Positions 28,668 through 37,551 of a stretch of 64,000 nucleotides of DNA are shown piece by piece; the first letter of the stretch is position 1; the number at the start of each line of letters is the position of its first letter. Under the pieces are notes generated by a model that did no database searches, was not told the origin of the DNA, and saw nothing but the letters and a program-made list of their open reading frames with translations. A program made the translations under genes and the position numbers. Origin of the DNA: Myxococcales bacterium (lineage in GTDB: Bacteria > Myxococcota_A > Polyangia > Polyangiales > Ga0077539); contig JAAFIF010000049.1 in assembly GCA_013298625.1 (NCBI GenBank), positions 1-64,000 on the forward strand, given 5' to 3'.

Positions 28668-30200
28668 CGACTGCATCGTCGGCTTGTACCACTTGCACGA
28701 GCTCGGGCTCGCGCAGCACGTGCAGCTGCTCTCGCTCGGAGCGGAGGTCTGCCCGAAGGTGGTCGGCCCGCTGCTGTCGACGATGTACGTGTCGGCGCTG
28801 GGTTGCTGCGACGCGAGGATGGCCCAGTTGAAGCTCGGCGACGATTGCGTGCCCAGCATCTGCACGCCCGTCGCGCACAGCGTCTGCCCCTTGATCTCGT
28901 TGTAGAAATTGCGGCCGTTGAGCGGCGACCCTTCGATCGTCACAGCCGAATAGTTCACGTCGGTCGCGCCGATCTCGATCGCGCTCGGAAACGGGTCGTT
29001 GTCCTGCGGCCAGGTGCCCAGCGCCGGCGAAAACTTCGCGCTCGCGGGCTGTCCGACGCCGTCGATGATGTCGTCCCACGTCGAGGTCGAATCGGGCGAG
29101 ACGAAGAGATACTCGCCTCCCGACTCGTAGGTTCGGTCGCCAAACTGCTTCGTGGTCCGCACCGCGATGGCGACGGCGATGAGCAGGGTGGCGCCGTTCG
29201 CGTCGAACACTTTGAAGGTGTAGTGCGTGTAGTCCGCGTTCTTGTCGGGCTCGAGCTGCCCGCCGTGCCGCGCGCGATCGGGGCGCGGCGAGGTCGGCGC
29301 GCCCTGCGTCTGTCCTCGGTGAAAAAACGCGAGGTCGCCTAGCCCTGCGAAGCCCGCGAGCTCCGCTCGCTGCTCGAACTCGAGCACGCCGAGCAGCGCG
29401 TTGACCCGCGAGACGAGCGTCGCGTAGCTGAGCGTGAGCTCTGTCCCTCCGGCGGTGCGACGCAGCCTCCACTGGTCGGTGACGACCTTGATGGCCCACG
29501 TCAGCGCGCCGTGAGCGACGCCGTCGAACGTGCTCTGCTCGGACGTGCCGCCGACGCTCGAGGCGATGATGGTGCGCTCGCTGATCGTCACGACGGGGCC
29601 CGTCGCGGTGCGCCCTCGGCCCGTCAACGAGCTGCCGCCACGCGGCGCTGGCGTCGAAGCGGCGGCGTGACAGCAGTCGAGCACGACGGTGAGGTTGCTC
29701 GACGCGCGGTCGCTGAACAGCGCGCGCAACATCGGATAGCCGAGCACGTTTTCGAGGTCCGCGCCCGCTTCGACCGAGCGCACGTCGCTGGGGCAGAGCG
29801 CGAGGTGCCCGCGGTCGAAGTCTCCGTGCCCCGAGTACGTGACGAGCCCCGCGGGGGCGCCGCTCGCGTCCTCGTCGCTCGCGAGCGCGGCGGCGAGCCA
29901 CTGACACTGCGTCAGGATCTCTTCGCGCGTCGCGGGGCGAACGAGGCCGGGGTTTGCGTTGGAGAGCGCGCCGCGCAGCGCGACGAGCGGGTCCTGGCCG
30001 CTCGACGGGCTCAGCAACACGCGGATGTTCTCGGGGAGAATCCCGAGCTCGATGCAGAGCGCGTACATCGACGCGACGTCTTGCTCGGCGCCCTTCAGGG
30101 CGCTCGCGTTCGCGGGGCTGTGCGTCGACGCGTCGTACGCAGCGTAGTCGCCCACGCCGATCAAGAGCGCGTAGCGGCGCGTGGGGCTCAATGTGCTCAT
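28656..30200 (-). CDS. Caspase-like (peptidase C14) protein with unknown C-terminal domain
   Basis: 514 residues. The N-terminal caspase fold has YALLIGVGDYAAY, then TYSGHGD with catalytic His125, and VVLDCCHA with the likely nucleophile Cys177. Loops with large Asp content (FDRGHLALCPSD, FSDRASSNL) follow. The C-terminal region of about 230 residues (YTHYTFKVFDANGATLL onward) is not recognised. The protein ends in a Cys-rich tail, SCTCCASPSSCKWYKP. Metacaspase-like proteins cleave after Arg/Lys or Asp in stress and cell-death settings, and in bacteria many occur near kinases and regulators. The gene converges with the kinase-FGE gene. Confidence 0.82.
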   Translation of the reverse strand: MSTLSPTRRYALLIGVGDYAAYDASTHSPANASALKGAEQDVASMYALCIELGILPENIRVLLSPSSGQDPLVALRGALSNANPGLVRPATREEILTQCQWLAAALASDEDASGAPAGLVTYSGHGDFDRGHLALCPSDVRSVEAGADLENVLGYPMLRALFSDRASSNLTVVLDCCHAAASTPAPRGGSSLTGRGRTATGPVVTISERTIIASSVGGTSEQSTFDGVAHGALTWAIKVVTDQWRLRRTAGGTELTLSYATLVSRVNALLGVLEFEQRAELAGFAGLGDLAFFHRGQTQGAPTSPRPDRARHGGQLEPDKNADYTHYTFKVFDANGATLLIAVAIAVRTTKQFGDRTYESGGEYLFVSPDSTSTWDDIIDGVGQPASAKFSPALGTWPQDNDPFPSAIEIGATDVNYSAVTIEGSPLNGRNFYNEIKGQTLCATGVQMLGTQSSPSFNWAILASQQPSADTYIVDSSGPTTFGQTSAPSESSCTCCASPSSCKWYKPTMQSLSR

Positions 30201-30448
30201 GGAGGCCTCGCCAGTCTTCGATGATGAAATTGGGGCTTCGCGTCGTCGGCGTGACGGCGCGGCGCGACCTGATGCGGCTCGCGTGCCACGCGAGATTTTC
30301 GCACGAAAGGCGATGCGTTCTTCGCCACTGTCCAAGGGCGTAGACAATTCGTCCACGACTCGACATGACCCCGACGCGCTCGCTCCGACGGGGAATGCGT
30401 CGACGCCCGAGCGGTTTTGCGCAGACGGCGCTATACAGCGTCGCGACC
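30201..30448. other. Divergent intergenic region
   Basis: A 248-base region between the caspase-like gene (leftward) and the YgfZ-like gene (rightward). No ORF, hairpin or RNA stood out. The ATG at 30449 follows CGCGACC with no strong ribosome binding site. Confidence 0.4.
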
Positions 30449-31345
30449 ATGGCAACGCTCGACGAGAACACCGCCCTCGAATGCGCCGCTCTGCGTGAGC
30501 GCGCCGGCTTCATGCTGCTCGACTCGCACCAGATCATCCGCGTGCGCGGCCCCGAGCGGCTCGAATGGCTCTCGGGGATGATCACCCAAGAGTGCAAGAG
30601 CCTTCGCCCCGGCGAGAGCCGCTACGCCGCCGCCGTCCACGAGAAGGGAAAGCTCTTCGGAGACCTCTTCGTCCACGCCCTCGCCGACGAGCTGCTCGTG
30701 CTCGCGCCACGCGCGACCGCCAAGGACCTCGTCGATCACTTCGAGAAGCACATCATCATGGAGGACTGCGAGGTCGCCCTCGACGAAGCCTCGCGCGTGA
30801 TGACCCTGCAAGGCCCCGACAGCGCGCGGATGCGCGGCGCGATGGGCTTCGAAGCGGACCGCCTCGGCCGCGGCGGCGTCGACTTCGTCATCGACGCGGG
30901 CGGCGCGGACGCCTTGCACGCGCAGCTCTCGGGCATGGGCGCGATGCCGGTGTCCGAAGCGGCGTGGGAGATCGCGCGCATCGAGGCCGGCGTGTTTCGC
31001 TTTGGCGTGGATTTCGGCGGAGACAACTACGTTCAAGAGGCCAGCATCACCGAGCGCGCGGTCTCGTTCAACAAGGGCTGCTACGTCGGGCAAGAGGTCG
31101 TGTGCCGCTTGCAGATGCGCGGTCACGTGCGGCGTCAGCTCGTCTCGCTCGTGCTCGACGGAGAGCCGCCGCAGAAGGGCGCCGCGCTCGACGACGAGGC
31201 CGGCGTGATCACCTCGGCCTGCTGGTCTCCTGCCCTCGCGAAGAGCGTCGCGATCGCCATGGTCAAGTGGTCCGTCGCCAACGAAGCCAAGGCCGTCAAG
31301 CTCGGCGGGCGCGAGGCTTCGCTGGTCGCGAGGCCGGTTTCGTGA
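30449..31345 (+). CDS. ygfZ: YgfZ/GcvT-like iron-sulfur cluster assembly factor
   Basis: 298 residues of the folate-binding GcvT-like fold. The hallmark FNKGCYVGQEVVCRLQMRGH contains the invariant Cys of the KGCYxGQE motif. YgfZ helps maintain or assemble particular iron-sulfur enzymes in a folate-dependent way. It starts an operon-like cluster: its stop overlaps the next gene's GTG by 4 bases, and a methyltransferase follows. No signal peptide, so it is cytosolic. ATG 30449 is chosen since the preceding in-frame residues do not match the family. Confidence 0.92.
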   Translation: MATLDENTALECAALRERAGFMLLDSHQIIRVRGPERLEWLSGMITQECKSLRPGESRYAAAVHEKGKLFGDLFVHALADELLVLAPRATAKDLVDHFEKHIIMEDCEVALDEASRVMTLQGPDSARMRGAMGFEADRLGRGGVDFVIDAGGADALHAQLSGMGAMPVSEAAWEIARIEAGVFRFGVDFGGDNYVQEASITERAVSFNKGCYVGQEVVCRLQMRGHVRRQLVSLVLDGEPPQKGAALDDEAGVITSACWSPALAKSVAIAMVKWSVANEAKAVKLGGREASLVARPVS

Positions 31346-32148
31346 CGAGATCAATCAGCAAAAATACTGCTGTGTTGATTGTGTGTGCGCTGGTGTTCGG
31401 CTGCGGATCCGCCGAGGACAGCGCCGCGGGCCGCACGACGAACGAGCAGCGCACGGCCAGCGCGCCTCGGTCCGCGGGCGGCGAGAGCTCGAGCCGATCG
31501 AGCGCTCCCGCGCTGGGCGCGACGCTGCCGACGACGGTCGTGCGCATCAACGAGGCGAGCGAGCTCGACGCTGGTCGTCGCGAGGACGCTGCGGTCCGGA
31601 TTGGCCCGTACGCGCTCGAGTGGGGCACGGACGGGGGGCCGATGGTCACCGACGACGCAGGGCCTCGCTCCGCGGAGATCGCCTGGCTCGTCAGCCACCT
31701 CGACGAGGGCGTCGAGAGCGCTGGCCCCGCGGGAGCGCCCAACGTGCGCGCGCTCGCGGGCTACGGAGCCGAGGGTGTTCGCGCGGTGATCCCACTGTTT
31801 CGCTCGGGCGACGCGAGGCGCGTTCCGCACGCGCGCAAGGTGATCGAGATGGTGGCCCGCAGGGCCTGCCGGGGCACGTCGGACGTGCTCGCGCCGAGGA
31901 GGCTCGTCGCGTGGCTCGAGAGCGGCGTCGCCGTCGTCGCCGATCCCCGCGCAGGGACGAGCGCCCCGAGCTGGCCCTGGACGCGCGCGCCCGAAGCCGC
32001 GTGGCCGCAAGAGGGCCTCGATCGCATCCGCGCGTGGAGCGACCGGGCGTTGTTCTGCGTGCCTCCCGATGTTCTGGTCGACCGTGCGCCTCCCGCGTCG
32101 CGAGCAGTGGACGCCGGGCGCACGCTGCTCGATGCTCGCGCGCCCTGA
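31342..32148 (+). CDS. Lipoprotein, unknown function
   Basis: 268 residues from GTG 31342, overlapping the YgfZ stop (GTGA). A clear lipoprotein signal: NTAVLIVCALVFGCGSAED, with the lipobox Cys at about residue 19. The mature protein has an Asp/Ser-rich linker, then HEAT-like helices. In SAEIAWLVSHLDEG, NVRALAGYGAEGVRAVIPLF and PHARKVIEMVARRAC, the alternation resembles repeat scaffold proteins. No family is named. Translational coupling to YgfZ suggests co-expression, but a shared role is not evident. Confidence 0.72.
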   Translation: MTRSISKNTAVLIVCALVFGCGSAEDSAAGRTTNEQRTASAPRSAGGESSSRSSAPALGATLPTTVVRINEASELDAGRREDAAVRIGPYALEWGTDGGPMVTDDAGPRSAEIAWLVSHLDEGVESAGPAGAPNVRALAGYGAEGVRAVIPLFRSGDARRVPHARKVIEMVARRACRGTSDVLAPRRLVAWLESGVAVVADPRAGTSAPSWPWTRAPEAAWPQEGLDRIRAWSDRALFCVPPDVLVDRAPPASRAVDAGRTLLDARAP

Positions 32149-32149
32149 G

Positions 32150-33046
32150 ATGCTCACTTCTGGAGACGAGTCGCTGCTCTCGATCCTCGCGTGCCCGCTG
32201 TGCAAGGGCGTGCTCGCGCGCAGCCACGATCGCTTGCGCTGCTCCGCGTGCGCCCGAGATTTCACTCGCGAACGCGGCTACTGGTCGCTGCTCTCGGACG
32301 ACGCGCGCGCGGCGCTCGAGGGCCGCGGAGACACGGCCTGGACGCGCTGGCGCGAGGCGCTCGAAGGGCTCGAAGCGTGGCGGGCGCGCGTTGATCGCGC
32401 GGGCTCAGCGAGCGCGAGCGCAGCGAAGCGCGACGGCAGCGACGACGATCGCACGCGCGCGCTGATCGAGCGGGCGGTGGGAGAGCGCGCCGGGCTGCTC
32501 GTGGACGTGGGCGCCAAGGACGGGCGGATGCGCTCGCTCGCGCCGACGAAGTGCGACTACGTGGGGATCGACCCGATGCCGCGCGGAGACGGCGCGGTTC
32601 TGCGGGCGATTTCAGAGGCGATTCCGCTGCGTGACCGGTGCGCGCAGGCGGTGTTGTGCCACGCGGCGTTCGACTACTTCGTCGACCCGAGCGCGGCGCT
32701 GCTCGAGATGCATCGGGTGCTCGCGCCGGGCGGCGCGCTGGCGATGGTGGTGAGCGTGGTGAGCGCTCCGGTGGCGCACGCGCGCGGCGCGAGCACGCGG
32801 GTCGAGCGCGTCCTCGGTGCGCTGCGCGCTGCCAAGAGTGTTGGCACGAAGGGCGCGACGCAGCTCATCGGCGAGGCGATCGTCGGCGAGCGAGCGCACG
32901 TTCGTTACTACACTCGCGCGCAGCTGATGGCGCTGGTGGGCGTGCGGTTCGACATCGTGGACGTGCGCGAGGTGGCGCAGCCCGCGAGCACGATCTTGTA
33001 CATCCACGGCGCGAAGCGGACGCAGCGCAAGCTCAAGGTGCTCTGA
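32150..33046 (+). CDS. Class I methyltransferase with Trm112/zinc-ribbon N-terminus
   Basis: 298 residues. The N-terminus is a UPF0434/Trm112-like zinc ribbon (LSILACPLCKGVLARS then RLRCSACARDFTRERGYW, four Cys). A SAM-dependent methyltransferase of the class I fold follows: LLVDVGAKDGRM, VGIDPMPRGD, AVLCHAAFDYFVDPSAAL and MHRVLAPGGALAMVV. Substrate unknown. The zinc-ribbon plus methyltransferase architecture is common among unassigned proteins. It starts 1 base after the lipoprotein stop and may be co-transcribed. An alternative ATG at 32132 would add 6 residues. Confidence 0.85.
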   Translation: MLTSGDESLLSILACPLCKGVLARSHDRLRCSACARDFTRERGYWSLLSDDARAALEGRGDTAWTRWREALEGLEAWRARVDRAGSASASAAKRDGSDDDRTRALIERAVGERAGLLVDVGAKDGRMRSLAPTKCDYVGIDPMPRGDGAVLRAISEAIPLRDRCAQAVLCHAAFDYFVDPSAALLEMHRVLAPGGALAMVVSVVSAPVAHARGASTRVERVLGALRAAKSVGTKGATQLIGEAIVGERAHVRYYTRAQLMALVGVRFDIVDVREVAQPASTILYIHGAKRTQRKLKVL

Positions 33047-33052
33047 GCGCGC

Positions 33053-34384
33053 TCACTGCGCAGCAGGCGCGTTCGCCGCGGAGGGCGTCGCGCTGGGGGC
33101 CGTGCTCGCCGCGCCGTTGCTCGGGGTTGTGGTGGCGTTGGCGTTGGCGTTGGGCGTGGGGCGACGGCGACGGCGGCGTTCGCGCGGCGTGCGGTCGCGG
33201 CCGAAGGTCCACGTGAGGTAGGCGCCGACGTCGAGCGAGACAGAGACGTTTTCGTTGACCCACCAGATGGTGGGCTGGACGATGTCGAGCTCGAGCCTGA
33301 GCTGGCGATACAGCGTAAACGCGAGCCCTGCGGTGAAGCGCACGACAGGGCCGTTGAAGGGCAGGTAGCCGAGCTCGGCGCGAACGGGGACGAAGAGCCC
33401 GACGCTGGGGACGAGGTCGACCGCGGATTCGACGCCGACCGTCGGGAGGACGTTGTGCACGCGACCGACGCGGCCTCGGAGGTTCGTGTACGAGAGCGAG
33501 GCCGAGACACCCAGTCGATCGAGCGGAAAATACGCGAAGCGCAGCCCGAACAGCGCGTTGGTGTACGGGTCGCGGCCGGGGTTGAACGCGCCGTGCGCGA
33601 GCAGTCCGAGCTCGAACGGCCGGGGGTGCACGAGCACGGGCCTGCGCGGCGGGATCGAGACGTTGTTGTTGTAGAACGAGGGCGTGACGACGGGCCCGTT
33701 GTAGTTGGACAGCGAGGGCGAGGCGTTGGTGACGCTGGTTTGGTTCGCGCCGCGCAGCAGCAGGACGACCGCTTCGCGCACGCGGTCTCCGAGGGTCCAT
33801 TGCGTGGCGACGACGGCGAGCGATCGCTCGGACTGCTCGTCGGCGCGGCGGACGCGCACCGTGGCGAAGTAGTACCCGCTGCGCGCGCGCAGGTCGCACG
33901 CGAAGGCCATCTCTGCGCGAAGATCACCGACCAGCGTCGCGAGCCCCTGCTCGGGCACAGGAAACCCCAGCGCGAGCCGCCGCGCGCTCGCGTACAGCTC
34001 TTCGGTCGGCACCAGCGTGAAGCCCAGCCGTTGAAACTGCTCGCGCAAGACGGTGTTGACGAACGTTCCGGCCGCGGCGTCGACGCCGATCGGCGCGGTG
34101 TCGACCAGCGCCACGCGCGGCGTCGAAATCGTCACCGTGCTCGCGGCGCTGTTGGCTTGGAGAGAGCCGCTGGTCGTCGCCGTCTGCGCGCCGTTGGGAT
34201 CGTTGGGGCCCGGCGCGGGGTCGGTCTGCGCGGCCTGGGCGTCGCTGGACGGCGTCGACGCATCGGCCGCAGAAATCACTGGGCTTGCAGCGTCTTCGCT
34301 CTGGCCGTACGCGCTCGCAGGGACGAGCGCAGCGGCGATCACGGAAAGTATGACACGAGCACTCGCACGCATTCGACAGCGCAA
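33053..34384 (-). CDS. Outer-membrane-like secreted protein with low-complexity tail
   Basis: 443 residues from a TTG start; GAGG is 5 bases before it, which supports TTG over the ATG 12 bases in. A signal peptide (MRCRMRASARVILSVIAAAL, cleavage near AYGQ) precedes an Asp/Gln/Ala-rich linker and a domain with NTVLREQFQRLGFTLVP. The C-terminal half has alternating hydrophobic strands (PFELGLLAHGAFNPGRDP, LGYLPFNGPVV, SLDVGAYLTW) typical of a beta-barrel. It ends in an Arg-run and an Asn-Ala repeat tail. It converges with the methyltransferase gene. Export is well supported; the barrel is inferred. Confidence 0.7.
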   Translation of the reverse strand: MRCRMRASARVILSVIAAALVPASAYGQSEDAASPVISAADASTPSSDAQAAQTDPAPGPNDPNGAQTATTSGSLQANSAASTVTISTPRVALVDTAPIGVDAAAGTFVNTVLREQFQRLGFTLVPTEELYASARRLALGFPVPEQGLATLVGDLRAEMAFACDLRARSGYYFATVRVRRADEQSERSLAVVATQWTLGDRVREAVVLLLRGANQTSVTNASPSLSNYNGPVVTPSFYNNNVSIPPRRPVLVHPRPFELGLLAHGAFNPGRDPYTNALFGLRFAYFPLDRLGVSASLSYTNLRGRVGRVHNVLPTVGVESAVDLVPSVGLFVPVRAELGYLPFNGPVVRFTAGLAFTLYRQLRLELDIVQPTIWWVNENVSVSLDVGAYLTWTFGRDRTPRERRRRRRPTPNANANATTTPSNGAASTAPSATPSAANAPAAQ

Positions 34385-34494
34385 ACGTACCTCGCGCGCG
34401 GGCCTCGCGCACCGAACGAAGCGATCTGTTGCGGTTCGAACGCTCGCCGATCGCTTGCTGACATCGTGCAGGGGCGGGTACGAAGCAGTTCGTC

Positions 34495-35280
34495 ATGGTG
34501 TTCGAAGCAGGCCGCGCTCCGCTGATCGGTGTGATTCATCTCCCTGCGCTCCCCGGAGCGCCGCGCTATGCGGGCTCGATGAGCCCGATCCTCGAGCAGT
34601 GCCGACGAGACGGTGAAGTGCTCGCGGGCGCGGGCTTCGACGCGGTGATCGTCGAGAACTTCGGGGACGCGCCGTTCTTTCGCGGCGCGGTTCCGCCAGA
34701 GACTGTGGCGTCGATGGCGGTGTGCTGCGAGCTGGTGCGCCGCACGTCGGGCCTCGCGCTCGGCGTCAACGTCCTGCGCAACGACGGGCACTCGGCGCTC
34801 GCGATCGCCGGAGCCAGCGGCGCGCAGTTCATCCGCGTGAACATCCTCGTCGGCGCGCGCGTGACGGACCAGGGCGTGATCGAGACCTCTGCAGCCGCGC
34901 TCTTGCGCACGCGAAAGTTTCTCGGCCTCGAGCACGTTCGCCTCGTCGCCGACGTCGACGTCAAGCACAGCTCCGCGCTGGGCGCGAGCACCATCGACGG
35001 CGAAGCGGTCGAAGCGGTCGAGCGCGGCCTCGCCGACGCCGTTGTCGTCTCGGGCACGCGCACCGGCGAAGAGGCCTCGCGCGACGCCGTGCTCGCCGTG
35101 CGCGCCTCCGTCCGCGCGCCAGTGTGGATCGGCTCGGGCGTGCGCGCCGAGACCCTCGCCGACTGGCTCGGCGTCGCGGGTGGCGTGATCGTCGGCAGCG
35201 ACCTGCGCGCCAACGGCCGCGCCGGCGGGCCCATCGACCGCGCCCGCGCAGAGGCGTTTGTGAAGGCCCGCAAGCGCTGA
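34495..35280 (+). CDS. BtpA/SgcQ family TIM-barrel protein
   Basis: 261 residues with the BtpA-family signature: LIGVIHLPALPGAP, VIVENFGDAPF, GVNVLRNDG, AQFIRVNILVGARVTDQGVI, VRLVADVDVKHS, DAVVVSGTRTGEEA and VWIGSGV. This is a (beta/alpha)8 barrel fold. In cyanobacteria BtpA acts in photosystem I biogenesis; in other bacteria the SgcQ group has suspected phosphosugar or nucleoside metabolism roles. The reaction here is unknown. Coordinates start at the ATG at 34495. A DUF721 gene follows on the same strand after 76 bases. Confidence 0.85.
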   Translation: MVFEAGRAPLIGVIHLPALPGAPRYAGSMSPILEQCRRDGEVLAGAGFDAVIVENFGDAPFFRGAVPPETVASMAVCCELVRRTSGLALGVNVLRNDGHSALAIAGASGAQFIRVNILVGARVTDQGVIETSAAALLRTRKFLGLEHVRLVADVDVKHSSALGASTIDGEAVEAVERGLADAVVVSGTRTGEEASRDAVLAVRASVRAPVWIGSGVRAETLADWLGVAGGVIVGSDLRANGRAGGPIDRARAEAFVKARKR

Positions 35281-35356
35281 GCTCGAGGGGCATTCGTCGG
35301 CGCGGGGGACCAAGATATTCGACGGGGCGCGCTCGACGGTGCTACCGCGTAGAGCA

Positions 35357-35836
35357 ATGTCGCGACGCTCGCGCCACTACGAATCGATCGGCGTCACCCA
35401 CGTCGGGACGCTGCTCGCCGAAGCGCTCGGCGACCGCGCGATGGTGCGCAGGGCGCTCGGCGTGTGGCCCGCGTGGGAGCAGGCCGTCGGCCCGCAAGTG
35501 GCGCGTCGCGCGCGGCCCATCGCGATGCGCGACGGCGTGCTCTACGTCAACGTGGCGCACCCCGTGTGGCTGCAAGAGCTGCAGCCCATGCGCGACGCGC
35601 TGTTGCATCGCATCCAGAAGCTCGCGGGCGCGACGGTCGTCAAAGAGCTGCGCTTGAAGGTGGGCCCGCTGCCCAAGCTCGAAGACGCGCGCGCGGTGAA
35701 AGAAGAGCCCAAGCCCGAGCAGCGCGCGCCCATCCCGTACGAGCTCGCGCGGACGATTCGCACCGTTCCTGCGAGCGGGCTGCGCTCGGTCATGCTGCGC
35801 GTGGCGTCGAAGTGGGCGGCGCTGCCGCGGAGCTGA
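35357..35836 (+). CDS. DUF721/DciA-like protein
   Basis: 159 residues starting MSRRSRHYESIGVTHVGTLL. The domain AWEQAVGPQVARRARPIAMRDGVLYVNVAHPVWLQEL is characteristic of DUF721. In other bacteria a DUF721 member, DciA, loads the replicative helicase. Whether this copy is the DciA orthologue cannot be decided from the window. An Arg-rich start and a Pro/Glu-rich C-terminus are seen. A small gap separates it from the convergent acyl-CoA dehydrogenase gene. Confidence 0.72.
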   Translation: MSRRSRHYESIGVTHVGTLLAEALGDRAMVRRALGVWPAWEQAVGPQVARRARPIAMRDGVLYVNVAHPVWLQELQPMRDALLHRIQKLAGATVVKELRLKVGPLPKLEDARAVKEEPKPEQRAPIPYELARTIRTVPASGLRSVMLRVASKWAALPRS

Positions 35837-35863
35837 GCGCTCTTTGAAAGAGCGCCCACAGAA

Positions 35864-37057
35864 TCAAACGAGCAGCTCGACGCGGCCCATCATCCAGTCG
35901 CGCGCGACGACCATGTCGTGCACCTCGTCGGGCCCGTCCGCGATGCGCGCCGCGCGCGCGCTGCGGTACCAGGTCGAGAACGGCGCGTCCTCGCTGTAGC
36001 CCAGGCCCCCGTGGATCTGGATCGCGTCGTCGAGGACCTTGCAGAGCGTCTTGGCGACGTGGTTCTTCGCCATCGACGAGTACGCGCGCGCTTCTTTGTG
36101 CTCTCCCCGCTCGATCATCCACGCGCAGTGAAAGGTCATCAGGTTGCCTGCGTGAATGTCCCTCGCGTTCTCGGCGAGCATGCGCTGCAGCATCTGGTGG
36201 TGGGCGAGGGTCTTTCCGAACGCTACGCGCGTTGCGAGGTACTCGCGGCAGAGCGAGAGAGCGCGATCCGCGAGCCCGAGCCAGCGCATGCAGTGCGTCA
36301 GCCGCGCGGGGACGAGCCGCGCTTGCGCGAGGCGAAATCCGTCGCCGACCTTCGAGAGCACCGCGTCGTCTCCCACGCGAACGCCCTCGAATCGCAGCTC
36401 GGCCTCGCGGTGCTGCAGCAGCTCGTCGCCCATCGTCGCGAAGTCCCGCACGTGAACAACTCCCTTGGCGTCGCGGGGCACGATGAAGATCGTGGCTCCC
36501 GATTTGGGGTCGTCGCTGGTGCGCGCCACCACGAGCAAGACCCCTGCTGCGCCCGCGCCGGTCGAGTACCACTTGTGCCCGTCGATCACCCACTCGTCGC
36601 CGTCCCGCACCGCCCTCGTGCGGAGGTTGGTCGGGTCAGCGCCAGCGCCGGGCGCGGGTTCGGTCAGGCAAAACGCAGACGTCATCGTCGCGTCGCACAA
36701 GGGCTGCAGCCACCGGTCCTGCTGCGCCTGGCTGGCCGCGAGCAAGAGCAGGTCCATGTTGCCTTGGTCGGGCGCGTCGCAGTTGAAGCACTTGGCGCCG
36801 ACCGGCGAGCGGCCCATCTCGCGAAAGAGCACGCACATGCCCATGATCCCGAGTCCCTTTCCGCCGCGCTCGACGGGCAGGTGCGGGACCCAGAGGTCCG
36901 CGTCGCGCGCGCGCTTCTGCAGCGCCCGCAGCGTGTCGTAGCGAAGCTCGCGGTCCTCGGCGATGACCTTGGCTTCATTGGGGATCACGTGCTCGTCGAC
37001 GAACGAGCGCACCGTGGCGCGCAGCGCGGCCAGCGCGGGACTCAGCGAAAAATCCAT
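35864..37057 (-). CDS. Acyl-CoA dehydrogenase (ACAD10/11-like group)
   Basis: 397 residues covering the complete fold: an N-terminal helical domain, a middle beta-barrel (LTEPAPGAGADPTN, WVIDGHKWYSTGAG) and the C-terminal helical domain with RIADGPDEVH. AKCFNCDAPDQGNMDLLLLA is typical of dehydrogenases paired with phosphotransferase-type proteins (ACAD10/11 in animals). FAD-dependent oxidation of an acyl-CoA is the expected reaction; the chain length is unknown. Together with the DUF6285 gene (37083) and the phosphotransferase (38167) it forms a functional set, interrupted here by an inverted gene. Confidence 0.93.
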   Translation of the reverse strand: MDFSLSPALAALRATVRSFVDEHVIPNEAKVIAEDRELRYDTLRALQKRARDADLWVPHLPVERGGKGLGIMGMCVLFREMGRSPVGAKCFNCDAPDQGNMDLLLLAASQAQQDRWLQPLCDATMTSAFCLTEPAPGAGADPTNLRTRAVRDGDEWVIDGHKWYSTGAGAAGVLLVVARTSDDPKSGATIFIVPRDAKGVVHVRDFATMGDELLQHREAELRFEGVRVGDDAVLSKVGDGFRLAQARLVPARLTHCMRWLGLADRALSLCREYLATRVAFGKTLAHHQMLQRMLAENARDIHAGNLMTFHCAWMIERGEHKEARAYSSMAKNHVAKTLCKVLDDAIQIHGGLGYSEDAPFSTWYRSARAARIADGPDEVHDMVVARDWMMGRVELLV

Positions 37058-37082
37058 CGCGCGCGAGTGTACTACCGAGCGC

Positions 37083-37487
37083 TCACTCGATCGTGTCCGA
37101 CAGATCGAAGCGCGGGTTGGTGGCTTCGAGCGTCGCGCGCAGCGACCGCTCGAGGTGCCTGGCCGCTTCGCCGTCGACCGCGGCAGAGATGCGCCCGTCG
37201 CGCAGCCGTTCGGCGAGCGCCCGGTCGAGCGCGGCGACGAGCGCGGGGACTGTCGAGTCGACCCCAGAGTCGACCCCCACGTCCGGCAGCAGCGCGCGAA
37301 GGCGGGCGAGCTCGTCGCTCGATCGCGAGGGCTCTGCGCGAAGCTCCGCCGCGCACTGAGAGAGCGCGTTGACCGCGACGAGCACGCGAAACTGCAGGCC
37401 CTTGTCGGTCACCGTAGGGTGCACGTCCGAGAGCAGAAAGCGCAGGATGGCGTCGAGGGTGGTGGCGACGTCGGGTCGTTGTTGCAT
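37083..37487 (-). CDS. DUF6285-like small helical protein
   Basis: 134 residues from ATG 37487: [19 protein letters not shown] onward, with a helical core ([20 protein letters not shown]). It resembles DUF6285 proteins, which usually sit between a phosphotransferase and an acyl-CoA dehydrogenase gene, and here it directly precedes the dehydrogenase on the same strand (25 bases). Its role is unknown; accessory or adaptor function to the pair is suggested. It starts 64 bases from the divergent msrB. Confidence 0.65.
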   Translation of the reverse strand: MQQRPDVATTLDAILRFLLSDVHPTVTDKGLQFRVLVAVNALSQCAAELRAEPSRSSDELARLRALLPDVGVDSGVDSTVPALVAALDRALAERLRDGRISAAVDGEAARHLERSLRATLEATNPRFDLSDTIE

Positions 37488-37551
37488 CGGTGCGTCGGGG
37501 GCGATTGTCGCACAGCGAAACCGTCGTCGCGCGGCGGACGTAAGGGTCGCA

